A stretch of DNA of 64,000 nucleotides from Trematomus loennbergii (GCA_012861695.1 JAAOOA010000060.1:29979083-30043082), one strand, 5' to 3'. Shown: positions 11,220 to 23,230, counted from the stretch's first letter. Numbers and translations: made by a program. The notes: a model not told the origin generated them from the sequence alone.

Positions 11220-11618
11220 TAGTCATGGTAAAATCCCAGTTAACTAGTGAAATTTACAATATATTATCGTATTATTTACATTTTTATATTTACAGTAAAT
11301 TACTGGCTACTGTGTTGCATTACTTCTACAGTAATAGTGTGAAAATACAGGTAATTACTGTAATTTATGTACAGCAAGGTACCATAATACCACAGCTCTG
11401 TGCTGCTATATCACAGTAATTCCATGGGCATGGCAACTGTAAAGTCACAGTATTTAGTTGTACTTTTATTCTGATTTACTGTAAAATATCTACAGTAAAT
11501 TACTGTGAAATATTTACAGTCAATTACTGTGAAATATTTACAGTCAATTACTGTGAAATCCATGCAACTAGTAGCCAGTAATTTACTGTAATTTTACAGC
11601 CAAACATTTTACAGTGCA
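11220..11618. mobile_element. Palindromic MITE rich in TTTACAGTAAATTACTGT motifs
   Basis: Repeated, internally palindromic TTACTGTAA/TTTACAGT modules form potential fold-back structure, and the right end reads CATTTTACAGTG. The left end is poorly defined. There is no coding capacity. Confidence 0.5.
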
Positions 11619-11639
11619 GCCAAGAAATCGTTTAATCAT

Positions 11640-12960
11640 AAACTTTTTCTTTTTTCATTTTCAGGGGGGCCACAGGGGGGTCCAAAGTCAGTGTTAGGGG
11701 GGCACTGACCTTGTTGCGATCTGTGCATTAAACAGGGAGGAGGCGGGATTCGCCCTTGAGTCCCGGGCGGAGAGACTCTCTCCCCCCGCCGGGCCGCTTC
11801 CTCCCCCCGCCAGTCAGCTCCGGGAAGACGGAGCACCCCACCCGGCCGCTCTCTGCTGCTGAGGAGCCTGCCGAGGTCGGGCAGCCCGTCCCCGTGAATG
11901 CCGGTACGTCGGTTTCACGGGATGGGCCGTAGAGGTGGAGGGCGCAGCGGCCACGGAAGCCCCGTGCCGGCGCCTCTCCCTCCGTTTCGCTGTCGCGCTG
12001 TGCTCCCTCGCCTGTAGGGAAACCCGTGGAGGAGCGCGCTGCGGGCCTGAGGAGGGGCCAGCGGTAGCATGCGGCTAAGCTGGACTCTCTCCTCCTCCAG
12101 GCGGCTGAAGCGCTGGGTGACCGAGGAGATCGACCCAAAGAGCCCCTCTGTGGACACGGGGGCTCCGAGGAGATCTTCTCGGTCCTTTTCGGATAGGGCA
12201 GTGAGTCCTAGCCACACGTGACGAGACGCCACTGTGGCCAAGGACATCACCCGCCCTGCTGCGGTGGCCACGCCATGGATCAGATTATTCATCTGACCAA
12301 TGGCGCGGTCCGGATAATCGCTCCCGTCCTGCTGCGGGAGGGGGGGGCGTCTGCCTGAGGGGTGATCAGGGAGACGCCCAACACGCCAAGATTATTGGCC
12401 GCAGCCGCCATCTGTGTACTGAGCCTGAATATCTTATCAAGATAATCCAAGGTGTCTCGGTCCCGGGGCAACAGTCGTTTATCCTCCGCCCAACCGGCCG
12501 CCCGCGGAAGCAGATGGGCCGCCAGGCTCTCATCGTGGGGGGGGGCACACCGGGACACGCCGTCTCCGAGCGGCCCTGCACCCTGATGATGCCTGTCATG
12601 GCGGCTACTGGGGCCTTCGTTTTTAATGGCTGCTGCCATGTCGCCTCCACACACTGCCAGATGTCTGGCAACGGGGCGAGACGAAGGCCGGCTGCGCCGG
12701 ATGCACCGGCCGTAAAACCCCTGTCTCAGGCGGCTTGCAGGCCTCGGTGGCAGCGGTGGGGGAGCGGTAGGCCTACGCGCTCTGCCGCCAGGGTCATCAC
12801 TGCTGGAAAGTCCAGCCGCGCAGACCTGAGAGTTGGACCTCCGGACAATGAGGCGTCCTCGTCGTCCTCCTCCTCCGGGACCGGGGCCATCTGAAAGAGA
12901 GAGAGCTGCGGTCCGCGGGGCTCGGCCTCCGCCTCCTGTCCTCACAACTTATTATTCCCG
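11640..12960 (-). pseudogene. GC-rich gag-like relic (LAP2alpha-type, DIRS-like retroelement)
   Basis: Two overlapping minus-strand frames (12945-12289 and 12292-11915) look like one protein broken by a frameshift; the first stop overlaps the next ATG. Recognisable segments are DTLDYLDKIFRLSTQMAAA and, after the break, SRHVWLGLTALSEKDREDLL followed by GAPVSTEGLFGSISSVTQRF. In fish retroelements a HLWL...EKD...APVS..GLFG pattern marks the gag-like product of DIRS elements that resembles the LAP2alpha domain. No tyrosine recombinase, reverse transcriptase or split repeats were found nearby, so this is a fragment. The block is far more GC-rich than its AT-rich flanks, consistent with insertion. 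Assignment to DIRS is from pattern memory and is moderate. Confidence 0.5.
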
Positions 12961-13830
12961 GGACCGGACAATTGTTATTGTTCTTACTCGGAACCAAGTT
13001 TTGCTTCCCAACCCTGCCACTGTGCTACACGTCCCACCCGCCCGTAACAGTACATAAAGCGGCGAGATGCATTTCCTTAGGAATCGACAAGCAGAACCAA
13101 AACTAACATTTATGGGCGAAAAAGGTCACTTGTCCGTCGGACACGTCAATGGAAAGATGTAATTTGTCCGATATTATAAATAACACGTCCCGGACGATCG
13201 GATATGTGCTTTTTCGCACACTGCTGATGTTGCCGCTTGCATAAAGTTAGCTGAAATTAACCAGCTAGATTTCACTTTTTCTCGTTTTTATTTTTTTCTC
13301 ATGCAGCTCTCTGGTGCCCCCCAAGGGAGGCGCGCCTCACACTTTGAAAACCGCTGGTTTAGATGATGTTGCGATGTGTTTACTCAAAATAAAATAACAA
13401 GCTTTTGCACATGCAACAAAGAAAATAGGCCTTTACAATATTCAAAAGAAATAGGCAAAACTCAAATAAAATAACAAACAACTTAGGTATTCTTTATTTC
13501 TTGATAATGCTTATATAACTTCATAACTAATAAGTAAAAGGGTACTTGTACGATTTGTATGTACGTGTACGTGTACGTGTACGGTTAAAAACTGTTCCTC
13601 GACGGCGTCTCTCAACAGGTTGCTCATCACTGTGGCTTGAGCACATGCGCCGTGGGAAATGTAGTCCTTTATAGTGCGTTGACTACAGACGTCATATTAG
13701 GTGGCCTTTCTTATAAGATCAAAATACTGGCTCTAACAATATATATATGCAAGTTGCAATACACATGGGCTGGCATGACTAGACTGTTCAATGGGGCTGA
13801 TGTGTTGTGTAGATTCTGCCAGAAGGAAAG
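12961..13830. other. Intergenic mix of transposon fragments
   Basis: A GGGAGGCGCGCCTC segment at 13327-13340 followed by ACTTTGAAAACCGCTG looks like a hAT terminus, and a short GTACGT tandem run sits at 13560-13582. No genes were seen. Confidence 0.45.
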
Positions 13831-13839
13831 GTCAAACTC

Positions 13840-14256
13840 CTTATGAAGTGGTGAGGTGCCGCTCCACATTGCTTTTCTTCCCGACTGCAACGCTGGTCCC
13901 GCAAATCAAGGAGTCTCAGGTCTTCAGGGACGGGTCTGCTCTCTGTTCCAAAAGTCATGTTTGGAGGTCAATTTGGTTTTCCATTAATCCTGCCTGTTGT
14001 GTAATCTGGCCTGGGAACCACCAACATATTTTGCTGAGCTGATCGCAATGCTCTAGCTGGAGCATGGCGGTGCAACAACTCAGACAGGTAATGTGGTGCC
14101 AGTCCATGCTATGATTTAAAAACAACAAGTAAGTACTTGAACTGGATCCTGTAACTGACAGCCAATGAAGGTCTGCCAAAACGGGTGTGATTGCCGATTG
14201 ACTTTGATTTGCTGTGTGCTGAAAGGTGCTATATAAATAAACTTGCCTTGCCTTGC
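13840..14256 (+). mobile_element. LINE/SINE 3' fragment with TTGCC tail
   Basis: Sequence related to the LINE 3' coding end (CAGGTCTTCAGGGACGGGTC) is followed by the tail GAAAGGTGCTATATAAATAA and CTTGCC repeats, the same 3' end as the LINE at 17.3-21.1 kb. It is 5'-truncated and coding-dead. Confidence 0.6.
13951..14013 (+). repeat. ~65-bp direct repeat, copy 1
   Basis: The segment starting GTCATGTTTGGAGGTCAATT and ending TCTGGCCTGGG recurs at 14711-14776, with copy 2 carrying one extra A. The two copies flank two LINE tails. Confidence 0.8.
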
Positions 14257-14379
14257 CAACAAAAATACATTCCAAATGTGCGTGTGGAAATGCTTGAGTG
14301 AACAGCCTGATAGCAGTCTCTGTTTCAGGCTGCAGGAAGATCTTAACTTTGTGGTCTAGCTGACTGATGATGGTAAACT

Positions 14380-14706
14380 GGTGGTTATCCATTGTATGTA
14401 CTGTACTGCACTGCTCCCAGACTCTGGAACTCCCTCCCCCGCACATCCGACAGTCAGACACAATCACCATATTCAAATCCCAATTAAAAACCCACCTGTT
14501 CAAATCTGCCTACTCACTGTAGTCCTCCCTATTATATGATTCATTTGTGTCCACTTGACTGTCTCCTCCATGATTTCCTGTTTGTGTTTTTACCATGTTT
14601 TGTTGCCTATTAGCGTTTTATTTATTTATTTTTTAACAAATTGTACGGTGTCCTTGGGTGTCATGAAAGGCGCCTAAAAATAAAATGTATTATATATTAT
14701 TATTAT
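14380..14706 (+). mobile_element. LINE 3' end with TCATGAAAGGCGCC tail
   Basis: A region reading as the LINE C-terminus (TCTGGAACTCCCTCCCCC, then a frame like KTHLFKSAYSL) is followed by TCATGAAAGGCGCCTAAAAA and ATTATT repeats. This is a typical L2/CR1-like 3' terminus in fish, 5'-truncated. Confidence 0.6.
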
Positions 14707-14710
14707 GTGA

Positions 14711-14776
14711 AAGTCATGTTTGGAGGTCAATTTGGTTTTCCATTAAATCCTGCCTGTTGTGTAATCTGGCCTGGGA
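14711..14776 (+). repeat. ~65-bp direct repeat, copy 2
   Basis: This is the second copy of the 13951-14013 sequence, in the same orientation about 760 bp downstream. Confidence 0.8.
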
Positions 14777-14897
14777 TCAAATAAAACATACATTTCACAA
14801 TTAGTTTTTTAACCTCTGTGGTAAAAAAAAAATGAATGTCATTACACACCAGGTGTGTAGCTACATTTAGTAAATTAAATGTAAAAATATCTTGAAT

Positions 14898-15852
14898 TCA
14901 ATGCCGTTCCTGCTGGGCCAGGTTCTGTACCTGGTGTTCCTTCTGCTGGGCCAGTTGCCGTTCCTGCTGTTCCTTCTGCTGGGCCAGGTTCTGTGTCTGC
15001 TGGGCCAGTTGCCGTTCCTGCTGGGCCAGATCCTCACCTCCTTGTTTCCTCTTGCCTGGGTGACAAGATAATTATAGCAATAAGAATTAGCAATAAGAAT
15101 GAAAACACAGGACAGGTACAGGTCACAAGGATATAAGAATAAAATGTATAAAATGGGACTGTTCCTCCTCGCTAGTCCCAATGTAATCATCTAGAACAGA
15201 AACATGACTTGTTAATTCCACAAACTACTGCAGCGCAATACTAAAATAGCAACAACAACTATAGAAAAGAAAAACTGAACGTAAACAATGGCACATATGG
15301 TGTTAGCAAACAATAGCTCTAGCTAATGCTATCTGCCTTAGCTAGCTAGCTAGCCTTCGGGGCTCCATAAAAGCATGGGTTGTCGAACATAAATGTAAGG
15401 ATAAAATAGACTTCTTTGTTAGAAGTGAGCTTTAGAACAGATAGGGACACAACGCTTTCAAGCAAATAACAGAGCGTTAGCAAAAACGTACCATGCAGAC
15501 TCCAGTAACGCCGTTGCAGAGTTCAGGCCTCCCTCCCTCCCAACGCTAGCCGGTCTATGGCCGTAAATGGATTCCATTAGCTCAAACCACTTCCAGTTTT
15601 TCCTACTGGCACCACTCGTGTTGTTGTTATCCTTGACGAAGCGTTAGCACTCTTCATCTTTTTGAGTTTTCCCTACACTGCACGACAGTCCTCGAGTGGA
15701 CTTGTGGACATCAGTGGGTGTGTAGAGACCTCCTGAAACACTTTTATATTGCGAGTTGTCCCGTCGAGCTCCCGCTGGATCTTATCATCTGCAATGTAAT
15801 GTAGGAACGTCGTCACTTCCTCGACCGACCACGGCGTGCTTTTCTTTGCCAT
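14898..15852 (-). pseudogene. Harbinger-type MYB/SANT-like gene, broken
   Basis: From the ATG at 15852 the minus strand encodes MAKKSTPWSVEEVTTFLHYI followed by a DDKIQRELDGTTRN segment. This matches the trihelix MYB/SANT-like DNA-binding protein carried by PIF/Harbinger transposons (W..EEV..FL..IADE.IQRELDG..RN.KVFQEVS). A premature stop falls about 59 codons in. Downstream, in another frame, NWKWFELMESIYGHRPA is still readable up to a GT donor at 15491. An acceptor at 15057-15056 begins a last exon (15055-14898) with repeated LAQQ-E/K/T-R/Q blocks, a Gln-rich coiled coil of about five repeats, ending in TGA. The accessory protein normally helps the transposase bind DNA and enter the nucleus. 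No Harbinger transposase was seen here. It is either a decayed transposon copy or a host-recruited one with sequence errors; I favour decay. Confidence 0.55.
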
Positions 15853-16540
15853 TTTTGTAGCTCCTCTGTTACAAAAATGCTGTTTATAAAAATGCTGCAA
15901 GCTTCACTATATATATACGACGCTAGGGATTATCTCGCGCACCGATTGTGACGATTCTCTCTGACCAATCAGCAGTCGAGAGTGTTGACGTCACATACTC
16001 AGCCTGGTTGTTCCTGGCCCTAGAACCACGATTTTATGGGGCCAGAAAAACGTGAATTAGGTCCGCTAGCCGGTACTAGGCCAAGTGGAAACGCAACCAA
16101 AAACGGGCCGCTGACGTCACAGCTCTCTTAAACGGGGCTCCGCGCTGCAGTGGAAACACGCCATAAGGCCCATTGTAAATTAAGCCTGATCTGTCTTCAG
16201 AGCAGCAGCTGCACACCTTTAGTAAATCTGCCAAAAATGCCACATTATTGACCCGAAAGTACACAAACAGCAGACTCAGATGCTCGTCGTGGTCCTGGGA
16301 TGCTGCACACGTGGACATTTTGCCGATATCAGCTACCGTTTTTAAACTATAGTTAGAAATGTAAGAGCTTTATCTCTCATTTAGAACAATGGAAAGGCTC
16401 TCTTTTCACAGCACATCTCCATGGAAACCTTTGATCTCTGGGCTCACGTACACAGATGTTTGATAACGTCGTCACCATGGTAACCTTTGATCTATGGGCT
16501 TACACACACAGGTGTTTGTAAACATTCATTCACTACTCAG
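15853..16540. other. Spacer with likely Harbinger end
   Basis: Upstream of the MYB-like start there is GC-rich, CpG-containing sequence with AGTGGAAACACGCC and AAGTGGAAACGCAAC motifs typical of Harbinger-like ends. A pair of near-identical ~30-bp segments around CATGGAAACCTTTGATCT and CATGGTAACCTTTGATCT occurs at about 16420 and 16477. No gene was seen. Confidence 0.4.
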
Positions 16541-17280
16541 GAGTGAAATTGTTTATCTCTAACATATTCAACTGCCTGCGTCATCAATCTGTTCCCTCTG
16601 CCAAGGACAATCAACAAGAGGAATCAAAACAAGAGAAAGACACAACACATCGCTCAGAAAACCTTGAAAATCTATCACTGCACCCGCCTGAGGAATGTCT
16701 TGATTATGGGAGACAAATGGAGGAGTCTCCACCGCCCTTCACCCCCTCTATCACCTCTGAGGATACTCTTCCTTCACCCACAGCTCTCTCTACTCTCCGT
16801 TCACCCTTTCACCCTCGCTCACCCTCCTGGAGATCACTGAACACATGAAGGAGATACAGAGGTTGGCACCAATTCCTTCCTGGAGTTCAATGACCAAACT
16901 AAGGCGATACGCAGGGTTGGCAGCATGACCTTTACCCCGCCCTTCAACGACGCCCACCAAAATCACCAAAGCAGAGACGCGCACCATCTCCCCCCCCTTC
17001 ATCACCGTGCCTACGTCAACCACTTCCCCCCCCTTCAAGAAAGCATCTGCGGTCTCCGAAGCCTGATAAGTATGTGTGTGTACAAAAAGGGTGTGGGCCC
17101 TTCCTGCCAGTAGCTTTGCAGATATCTGTGTTGATAGGTAATAGATTAAGAGCGGTGAATCAGCTTAGAAACAGGAAGTGCTCAAACGTTTGCGTGAGTT
17201 TATCAAATTTAGAAGTGATTCCATGTCAGCCACAGCTTGTCAAAAAATCTTGCTGATAGTGTATTCAACAAACTTAAACT
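16541..17280 (+). other. Unassigned sequence 5' of a LINE, possible LINE 5' region
   Basis: A Ser/Pro-rich frame of about 100 codons (16543-16848) has no recognised domain. Its position immediately before the LINE endonuclease suggests a LINE 5' UTR or a decayed first open frame, but sequence gives no proof. Confidence 0.3.
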
Positions 17281-18223
17281 AGCTTTATTAAATGCCGGGA
17301 AAAACAATTTTAATCAATGATTTTATCACTGAGCACAATCTCGATTTTATGTTTTTAACGGAAAAATGGATTGAACAAAATAACAGTGCAGCTGTTCTTA
17401 TCGAATCACCCCTCCCAACTTTAGTTTTATGAGTCAGGAAATAATGCATAAGAAAGGGGGTGGAGTTGCTAGTATTTTGTTCAATGATTCCCTTCAATGC
17501 AAGAAGACATCTTATGGGAACTTTGCTTCTTTTGAATATGTGGCCCTTCAGCTGAAATGCTCCTCTCGAGCTCTGTTCCTAAATATCTATAGACCACCCA
17601 AATACTGTGCAAGCTTTTTTGATGACTTTACTGAACTGCTGTCTATAGTGTGTATTGACTTTGACCGTCGAGTCATTGTTGGTGATTTTAACATCCATGT
17701 TGACAACCCCCAGGACATAGGGGCTAAAGAAATGTTTTGTGTTCTTGATAACTATGGACTGACTCAGCATGTGACGGAGCCCACGCACAATAAGGGGCAC
17801 ACTCTGGACTTAATTATCTCAAAGGGTCTGAATATCTCTGAGGTTGAGGTGACTGATATTGCACTCTCTGATCATTCCTGTGTTTTCTTTGAGAGCTCTA
17901 TTTCTGTTCACAAAAATGTTCAAAAAGAGGTAACCACAAAGTGATATTTAACTGAAAATACTAGGGAAATGTTTACCCAGAATTGGTCTTCCACACTTGC
18001 CCGTACTAACATCTCAGTAAATGAGCTCGTAGATCATTTTAATAAAAAAATAAAAAATGTTATAGATGCCATTGCTCCAACTAAGGTAAAGGAAGTGACT
18101 GGCAAGAAAATATCTCCATGGAGAAAGGCCATGACCGTGAAAACAGAAAAAAGAGAGTGTCGAAAAGCTGAACGCAGGTGGCGAAAAACAAATCTTCAGG
18201 TTAATTTTGAAATCTATAAAGAG

Positions 18224-18736
18224 TGTTAGGAAAATATCACTCGACACCAGGTTGAGAATCAATAATCAGGTTCTAGTTTATTCTTGCAAGAAGGAGCAGA
18301 GTTAAATCACATACAAAGGATATGGGTTAACTCACACACATGGGTATGTTGCTCAACGGAGCAGTAAAAGACATCAGGCTTTAGTCCAAAACACAGGAGA
18401 TAACAACAAAGTCGTAAATCGAGGTGGCGCTAATATCAGCCGCGGGTGTCTGAAAGTCGGGTCATCTGCGATGGGTCATCTGTGACGTCTTCTGGACTTC
18501 CAGCTGTTGTGAGATAATGTAGGAGACAACAAGTATGTGCCTGTCTCCTCAAAAAAAAAAAAAACTGAAATGCCCTGCCTCCTCCTATCATAAAGAGGAA
18601 GCTGCAAGGTTGTACACAGTTCAGAGCCACACATGATATCAGTGCATTAAAACAAATCCAAAGAGTGGAGAAAACAGTATTTCTCCAACAAAGAGAGACT
18701 TGGCCTTTATAATTTGGAATTGAAAAACCCACGACA
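18224..18736 (-). mobile_element. LTR-like insertion inside the LINE
   Basis: This interrupts the LINE between the segment ending EIYKE and that resuming SFFSDIITKN. On the minus strand it begins TGTCGTGGG, carries AATAAA near its end and finishes CCTAACA, the TG...CA layout of an LTR of about 513 bp. I found no clear target duplication, so exact limits may be off. Confidence 0.5.
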
Positions 18737-20205
18737 GTCTTTCTTCTCTGACATCATTACCAAAAACAACCGTCGACAGACTAACAAACCCCCCAGTGTC
18801 AGTAGCCTCTGAATTTCTATCCACCAGGGCCTGCAATGATTTTGCCTCCTTCTTCACTGACAAAATTCAGAAAATCAGACAAGCAGTCAGTGCCTCTGCA
18901 TCAGGTACAGCAAATGTTTTGTCTCTGTGTCCACCTAATATCAATTCAAACACCATGACACAATTCCATCAGATTAATGAAAACCTAGAGGACATTATTC
19001 AACTTCTGAAATCCTCCTCCTGCTGCCTTGATATTATTCCAACAGGATTTTTTTTCAAAGATGTTTTTCATTGTATGGCCTCAGATCTACTTCATATAGT
19101 AAACAAGTCTCTTCACTCAGGTGTTTTTCCACAGGCCCTGAAAACTGCAGTCATTAAACCGCTCTTAAAAAATAATAATCTAGATGCTTCAGTAATGAAC
19201 AATTACAGGCCCATATTAAACCTGCCATTTATAGGTAAAATCACTGAAAAATTGTTTTTCAACAGTTGAGTAATTACTTGCATTTAAATAACTGTTTCGA
19301 TGTGTTCCAGTCAGGATTTCGTCCAAATCACAGCACTGAGACTGCTCTTGTCGAGGTATTTAATGACATCCAGTTAAACACAGACAGTGGCAGAACGTCA
19401 GTGTTAGTATTATTAGATCTCAGTGCTGCGTTTGACACTGTTGACCACAACATATTACTAGACCGACTAGAAAACTGGGTGGGACTTTCGGAAACAGTTC
19501 TAAATTGGTTTGAATCATACTTAAAGGACAGAAAAAACGTTGTTTCTATACGTAAATACACATCTGAGTTGACACATATGACATGTGGGGTACCTCAAGG
19601 CTCCATCTTGGGGCCTCTTCTCTTTAACATCTACATGCTACCACTGGCTCAGATAATGAAAAACAACAAAATAGGTTACCATAGCTATTCGGATGACACA
19701 CAAATTTACGTAACAATTTCACCAGGAGACTATGCTCCAATTCAAACACTGAGTAAGTGCATTGAACAAATCAATGATTGGATGTGTCAGAACTTTCTCC
19801 AATTAAACAAAGATAAAACTGAGGTAATGGTTTTTGGAGCCAAGGCAGAACGTAAAAAGTTAGCGCTGAGCTTCAATCTGCAATGTTCAAAACAACAGAT
19901 AAAGCCAGAAATCTAGGTGTAGTCATGGAATCTGACCTGAGTTTCAACAGTCACATTAAAACAGTTACTAAATCAGCCTACTATCACCTAAAGAATATAT
20001 CTAGGATTAAAAGACTAATGTCACAGCAGGATTTGGAAAAACTTGTCCATGCTTTTATCTTCAGTAGCTGAAAGCTGCAGCTGATTCAGAACGCTGCTGC
20101 TCGAGTCCTCACTAACACTAAGAAAGTGGATCACATCACTCCTGTTCTGAAGTCTTTACACTTGCTTCCTGTCTGTCAAAGAATTTATTTCAAAATATTG
20201 TTGCT

Positions 20206-20615
20206 CCCTGATCTCACGGCGAATTGTAAGTGGCTACTGCCTGAGATCGCATGCTGTGGTTTTATTAAATGTGCCAACTGCTAGGACTGTCTTAGGAAAG
20301 ATAGCATTTAGATGCGCAGCTCCACTGTCTTGGAATAGTCTGCAATTGAAATGGAAACTGAGCAATCTGGTGCCACTAAATGTTTTTAAAGCTCGGTTGG
20401 ATGCTACTCAATCGGAAGCTGTTGGTACCTGTTCATGTGGATAGTTATGTAAATTGTAATCCCTGTAATGATGCTGTATGATGTCCTTTTTGTTGTTCTG
20501 TTTATGTTTTAATGTTTCATGTGAAACCTACTTGAGCAGGTCTCCCTTGAAAAAGAGATCAATGATCTCAATGGGATACACCTGGATAAATAAAGGTTTG
20601 AAATGAAATGAAATG
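20206..20615 (+). mobile_element. 5'-truncated LINE 3' end inserted in the LINE, with 14-bp target duplication
   Basis: AAAATATTGTTGCT occurs at 20192-20205 and again at 20616-20629, exactly flanking the insert. The insert encodes a LINE C-terminal remnant (FRCAAPLSWNSLQLKWKLSN) and ends in ATGAA repeats after GGATAAATAAAGGTTTG. The host LINE reads through once the insert and one duplicate are removed, so the order of events is clear. Confidence 0.88.
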
Positions 20616-21230
20616 AAAATATTGTTGCTGGTTTATAAAGCTTTGAATGGTTTAGGCCCAAAATACATTTCTGACCTCCTGCTAAATTATGAACCATCCA
20701 GAACTCTCAGGTCTTCAGGGACTGGTCAGCTTTCTGTCCACAGAATCAGAACTAAACATGGAGAAGCAGCGTTCAGTTATTATGCTCCAAATATCTGGAA
20801 CAAACTCCCAGAAACCTGCAGGTCCGCTGCAACTCTGACTACTTTTAAATCCAGGCTGAAGACTTTTCTTTTTGCCGCTGCTTTTTAATTGAACTATTCA
20901 CATCTTAAACTGCACTGTAACTTTTATTCATGCATGTATTTTTTCTTTTGATGTTTATTTTATTAACTTTGCTTTTTAATGACTGATTTTAAATGCCATT
21001 TCTTAATGTCTTTCATTTTTTGAATTGCCTTGTGTTGAAAGGTGCTATATAAATAAACTTGCCTTGCCTTGCCTTACTACTTACATTTAATATCTAACTT
21101 CTTCAGCCTACTTTCAGCTATAAACCATTCAACTATTAACTTATTCAGCTATTTCAGGACATTGAGGCTATACATGTTGTTGTTTTATACCTTTTTTAAA
21201 CCTTTTCTTTTAAATATTATTTTTAGGGCT

Positions 21231-21320
21231 GTCAGTCGATTAAAATATTTAATCGCGATTAATCGCATGATTGTCCATAGTTAATCGCGATTAATCGCAA
21301 ATTAATCGCACATTTTTTAT
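21231..21320. mobile_element. Transposon terminus rich in GATTAATCGC
   Basis: AGGGCTGTCAGTCGATTAAA begins a segment with four GATTAATCGC-type repeats, a common fish interspersed repeat end with hAT-like CAGGGCTGTC style. The opposite end was not located. Confidence 0.4.
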
Positions 21321-21512
21321 CTGTTCTAAATGTACCTTAGAGGGATATTCAAGTTTTTAATACTCTTATCAACATATGAGTGGACAAATATGCTTTATAT
21401 GTTTGTTTATCATCATTTGAACAATGACAAATATTCTCATGAATATTAAACACAACAACATTACAAATATTCGCCTCAATTCAACCTGGAGCCTCTCTCA
21501 TACAATAATACA

Positions 21513-21603
<91 letters not shown>

Positions 21604-21628
21604 TGGGCATGTGTGTGGTGTGTCTGGG

Positions 21629-21716
<88 letters not shown>
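21513..21716. repeat. (TG)n microsatellite, interrupted twice
   Basis: A long TG/CA run is interrupted by two CTGGGCATG units. Frames through it translate to alternating Val-Cys or Thr-His and are not genes. Confidence 0.95.
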
Positions 21717-21718
<2 letters not shown>

Positions 21719-21779
21719 AATGTGTGTGAATGTGGAGACACTGTGATGGATTATTGGAGCTACGTGCAGCTCAAGGCAT

Positions 21780-23230
21780 ATATGCTCGAACGGGAGCTGC
21801 CTGGACGCTGCAATCATGTTGCGCGTACTATCCGTGCTGAGTGTGCTGACTTTTCGTACAATGTCCCACTGTCTGGCTACCTGCATAAAGTCAAGTGCTC
21901 GGCGCAGTTGTCGGCAAAATGTCATTGAAACAGCTCCTTATATCCGTTAGCGCTAGCTAGCACCAGATGCTAACAACAACAACAACACGTAATCCCTAGA
22001 TTCCTAGACTCTAATATACGGCTGTACCGACGCCATTATAAGACTGATGTTCTGCTGAGAGCGAGCCGAAAAAAGCACTGTTAGACATGGGCGGAGCCTC
22101 TCTGGTGGTTGACTAATCAGAACAGAGTGGCCGAGCTGACCAATCGGAGCACACTAGGCTCACAGGGAGGGGGGGGCAAGAGCTCCAACGAGTCGTTTAG
22201 TGGAGAGAGTGAATACTGCTGAATACACATACTTGACAGAGATTTTTGAGTTTTTGGCACCTTGAGAGCGGTTACAGCGGGTATGAAAACAATGAGGCAG
22301 AGGATGCAGGCGGCCTACACACAGATTCGAATCAACTTCCTGGGCCAGTGAATCATAGAGACAAGCTGCTTCTGTTGCCTCTGTTAATAAATGAAGTCTC
22401 TGTTAATTAATTAAAGTATAAAGTTTGTATATTTGAAATTGAAACGTTTAAAGAAAAAACTTGATTCTAAAACATGACATTGACAATGTGTTCTGCTTTC
22501 ATGAAAAATGTTCATATTCCCTCTCTTTAAAATTACATATCATTACTATAAGTCTTTATTTGTTGTATTTTTAAACCTTACATTTTTTAATGTTCAATAA
22601 TTAAAAGACGAACATTTGTGACCTCCTTCTGATTCAAAGAGAGGAAGGGGATGACCCATGATGAAGAGAGGGAGGAGGAGGAAGACTATAAAGAAGAATG
22701 GAGAAGAAGAAACAAGGCTTTTTTAGGACATTTGACTTGTGAACCTGTTGCTTTTGTATTTTGACTTGGTGTCTTTGTTATTTTTTAAGGATTCTTTTAA
22801 TCCTCAATTTTGTTAAAACCTTAATAAAACCGTTTTTTACATTTCGACCCAATTCCTGGTCTCTCTCTCGTGGTCTCTGAAGGTGTCTGCCTGGTCTTAG
22901 AGTGAGGTAAGAACACCCTTCCTTGGAAAAGGCTGACATTAGTGGATAATTTAGATTTTAAATTGTTTAAAGGGAATAGAAACTCTGCTAAGGTTAAACT
23001 ATAGTTTCACATTGGTTACTGTGGTTGAGGTGGTTTTGACAATATGACATAATGATGTGGTAATATCACTGCTGTGATATTAAATATTTGACTCTGGCTG
23101 GTGATGTCACTGCTGTGACATTAATGTTTGACTCTGGCCGTGTTTGATATTACATTTGCATTGTTTTGATTGATATATTTGGGGATCAAGAGAGGGTGGG
23201 GTTAAGGATTGTGGGTTCTGAAGCTGCCCT
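21780..23230. other. Unassigned spacer
   Basis: There is moderately GC-rich sequence to about 22250, a purine-rich patch near 22640-22700, and AATAAAACC at about 22825 followed by a pyrimidine-rich stretch that could be an LTR fragment. No coding motif was found. Confidence 0.4.

Larger units (their letters stand above)
17281..21075 (+). mobile_element. L2/CR1-group LINE, near-complete but decayed and interrupted twice
   Basis: The LINE encodes an apurinic-like endonuclease and reverse transcriptase used for target-primed integration. The endonuclease spans about 17300-17940 (IYRPPKYCASFFDDFTELLS, then VIVGDFNIHVDN and ALSDHSCVFF). The reverse transcriptase spans about 18770-19916 in several frames ([61 protein letters not shown] and YSDDTQIY as the catalytic Asp pair). 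The C-terminus lies at 20630-20888, then the tail GAAAGGTGCTATATAAATAA and TTGCC repeats. Stops and frameshifts split the frame, so it is inactive. Insertions: an LTR-like block (18224-18736) and a second LINE fragment (20206-20615). Clade is judged from motif style; Rex1 or Maui are alternatives. Confidence 0.8.

Noticed and set aside
21476..21928. Long open frames of alternating Val-Cys or Thr-His on both strands
   Set aside because: They are translations of the TG/CA microsatellite, open in all frames by composition.
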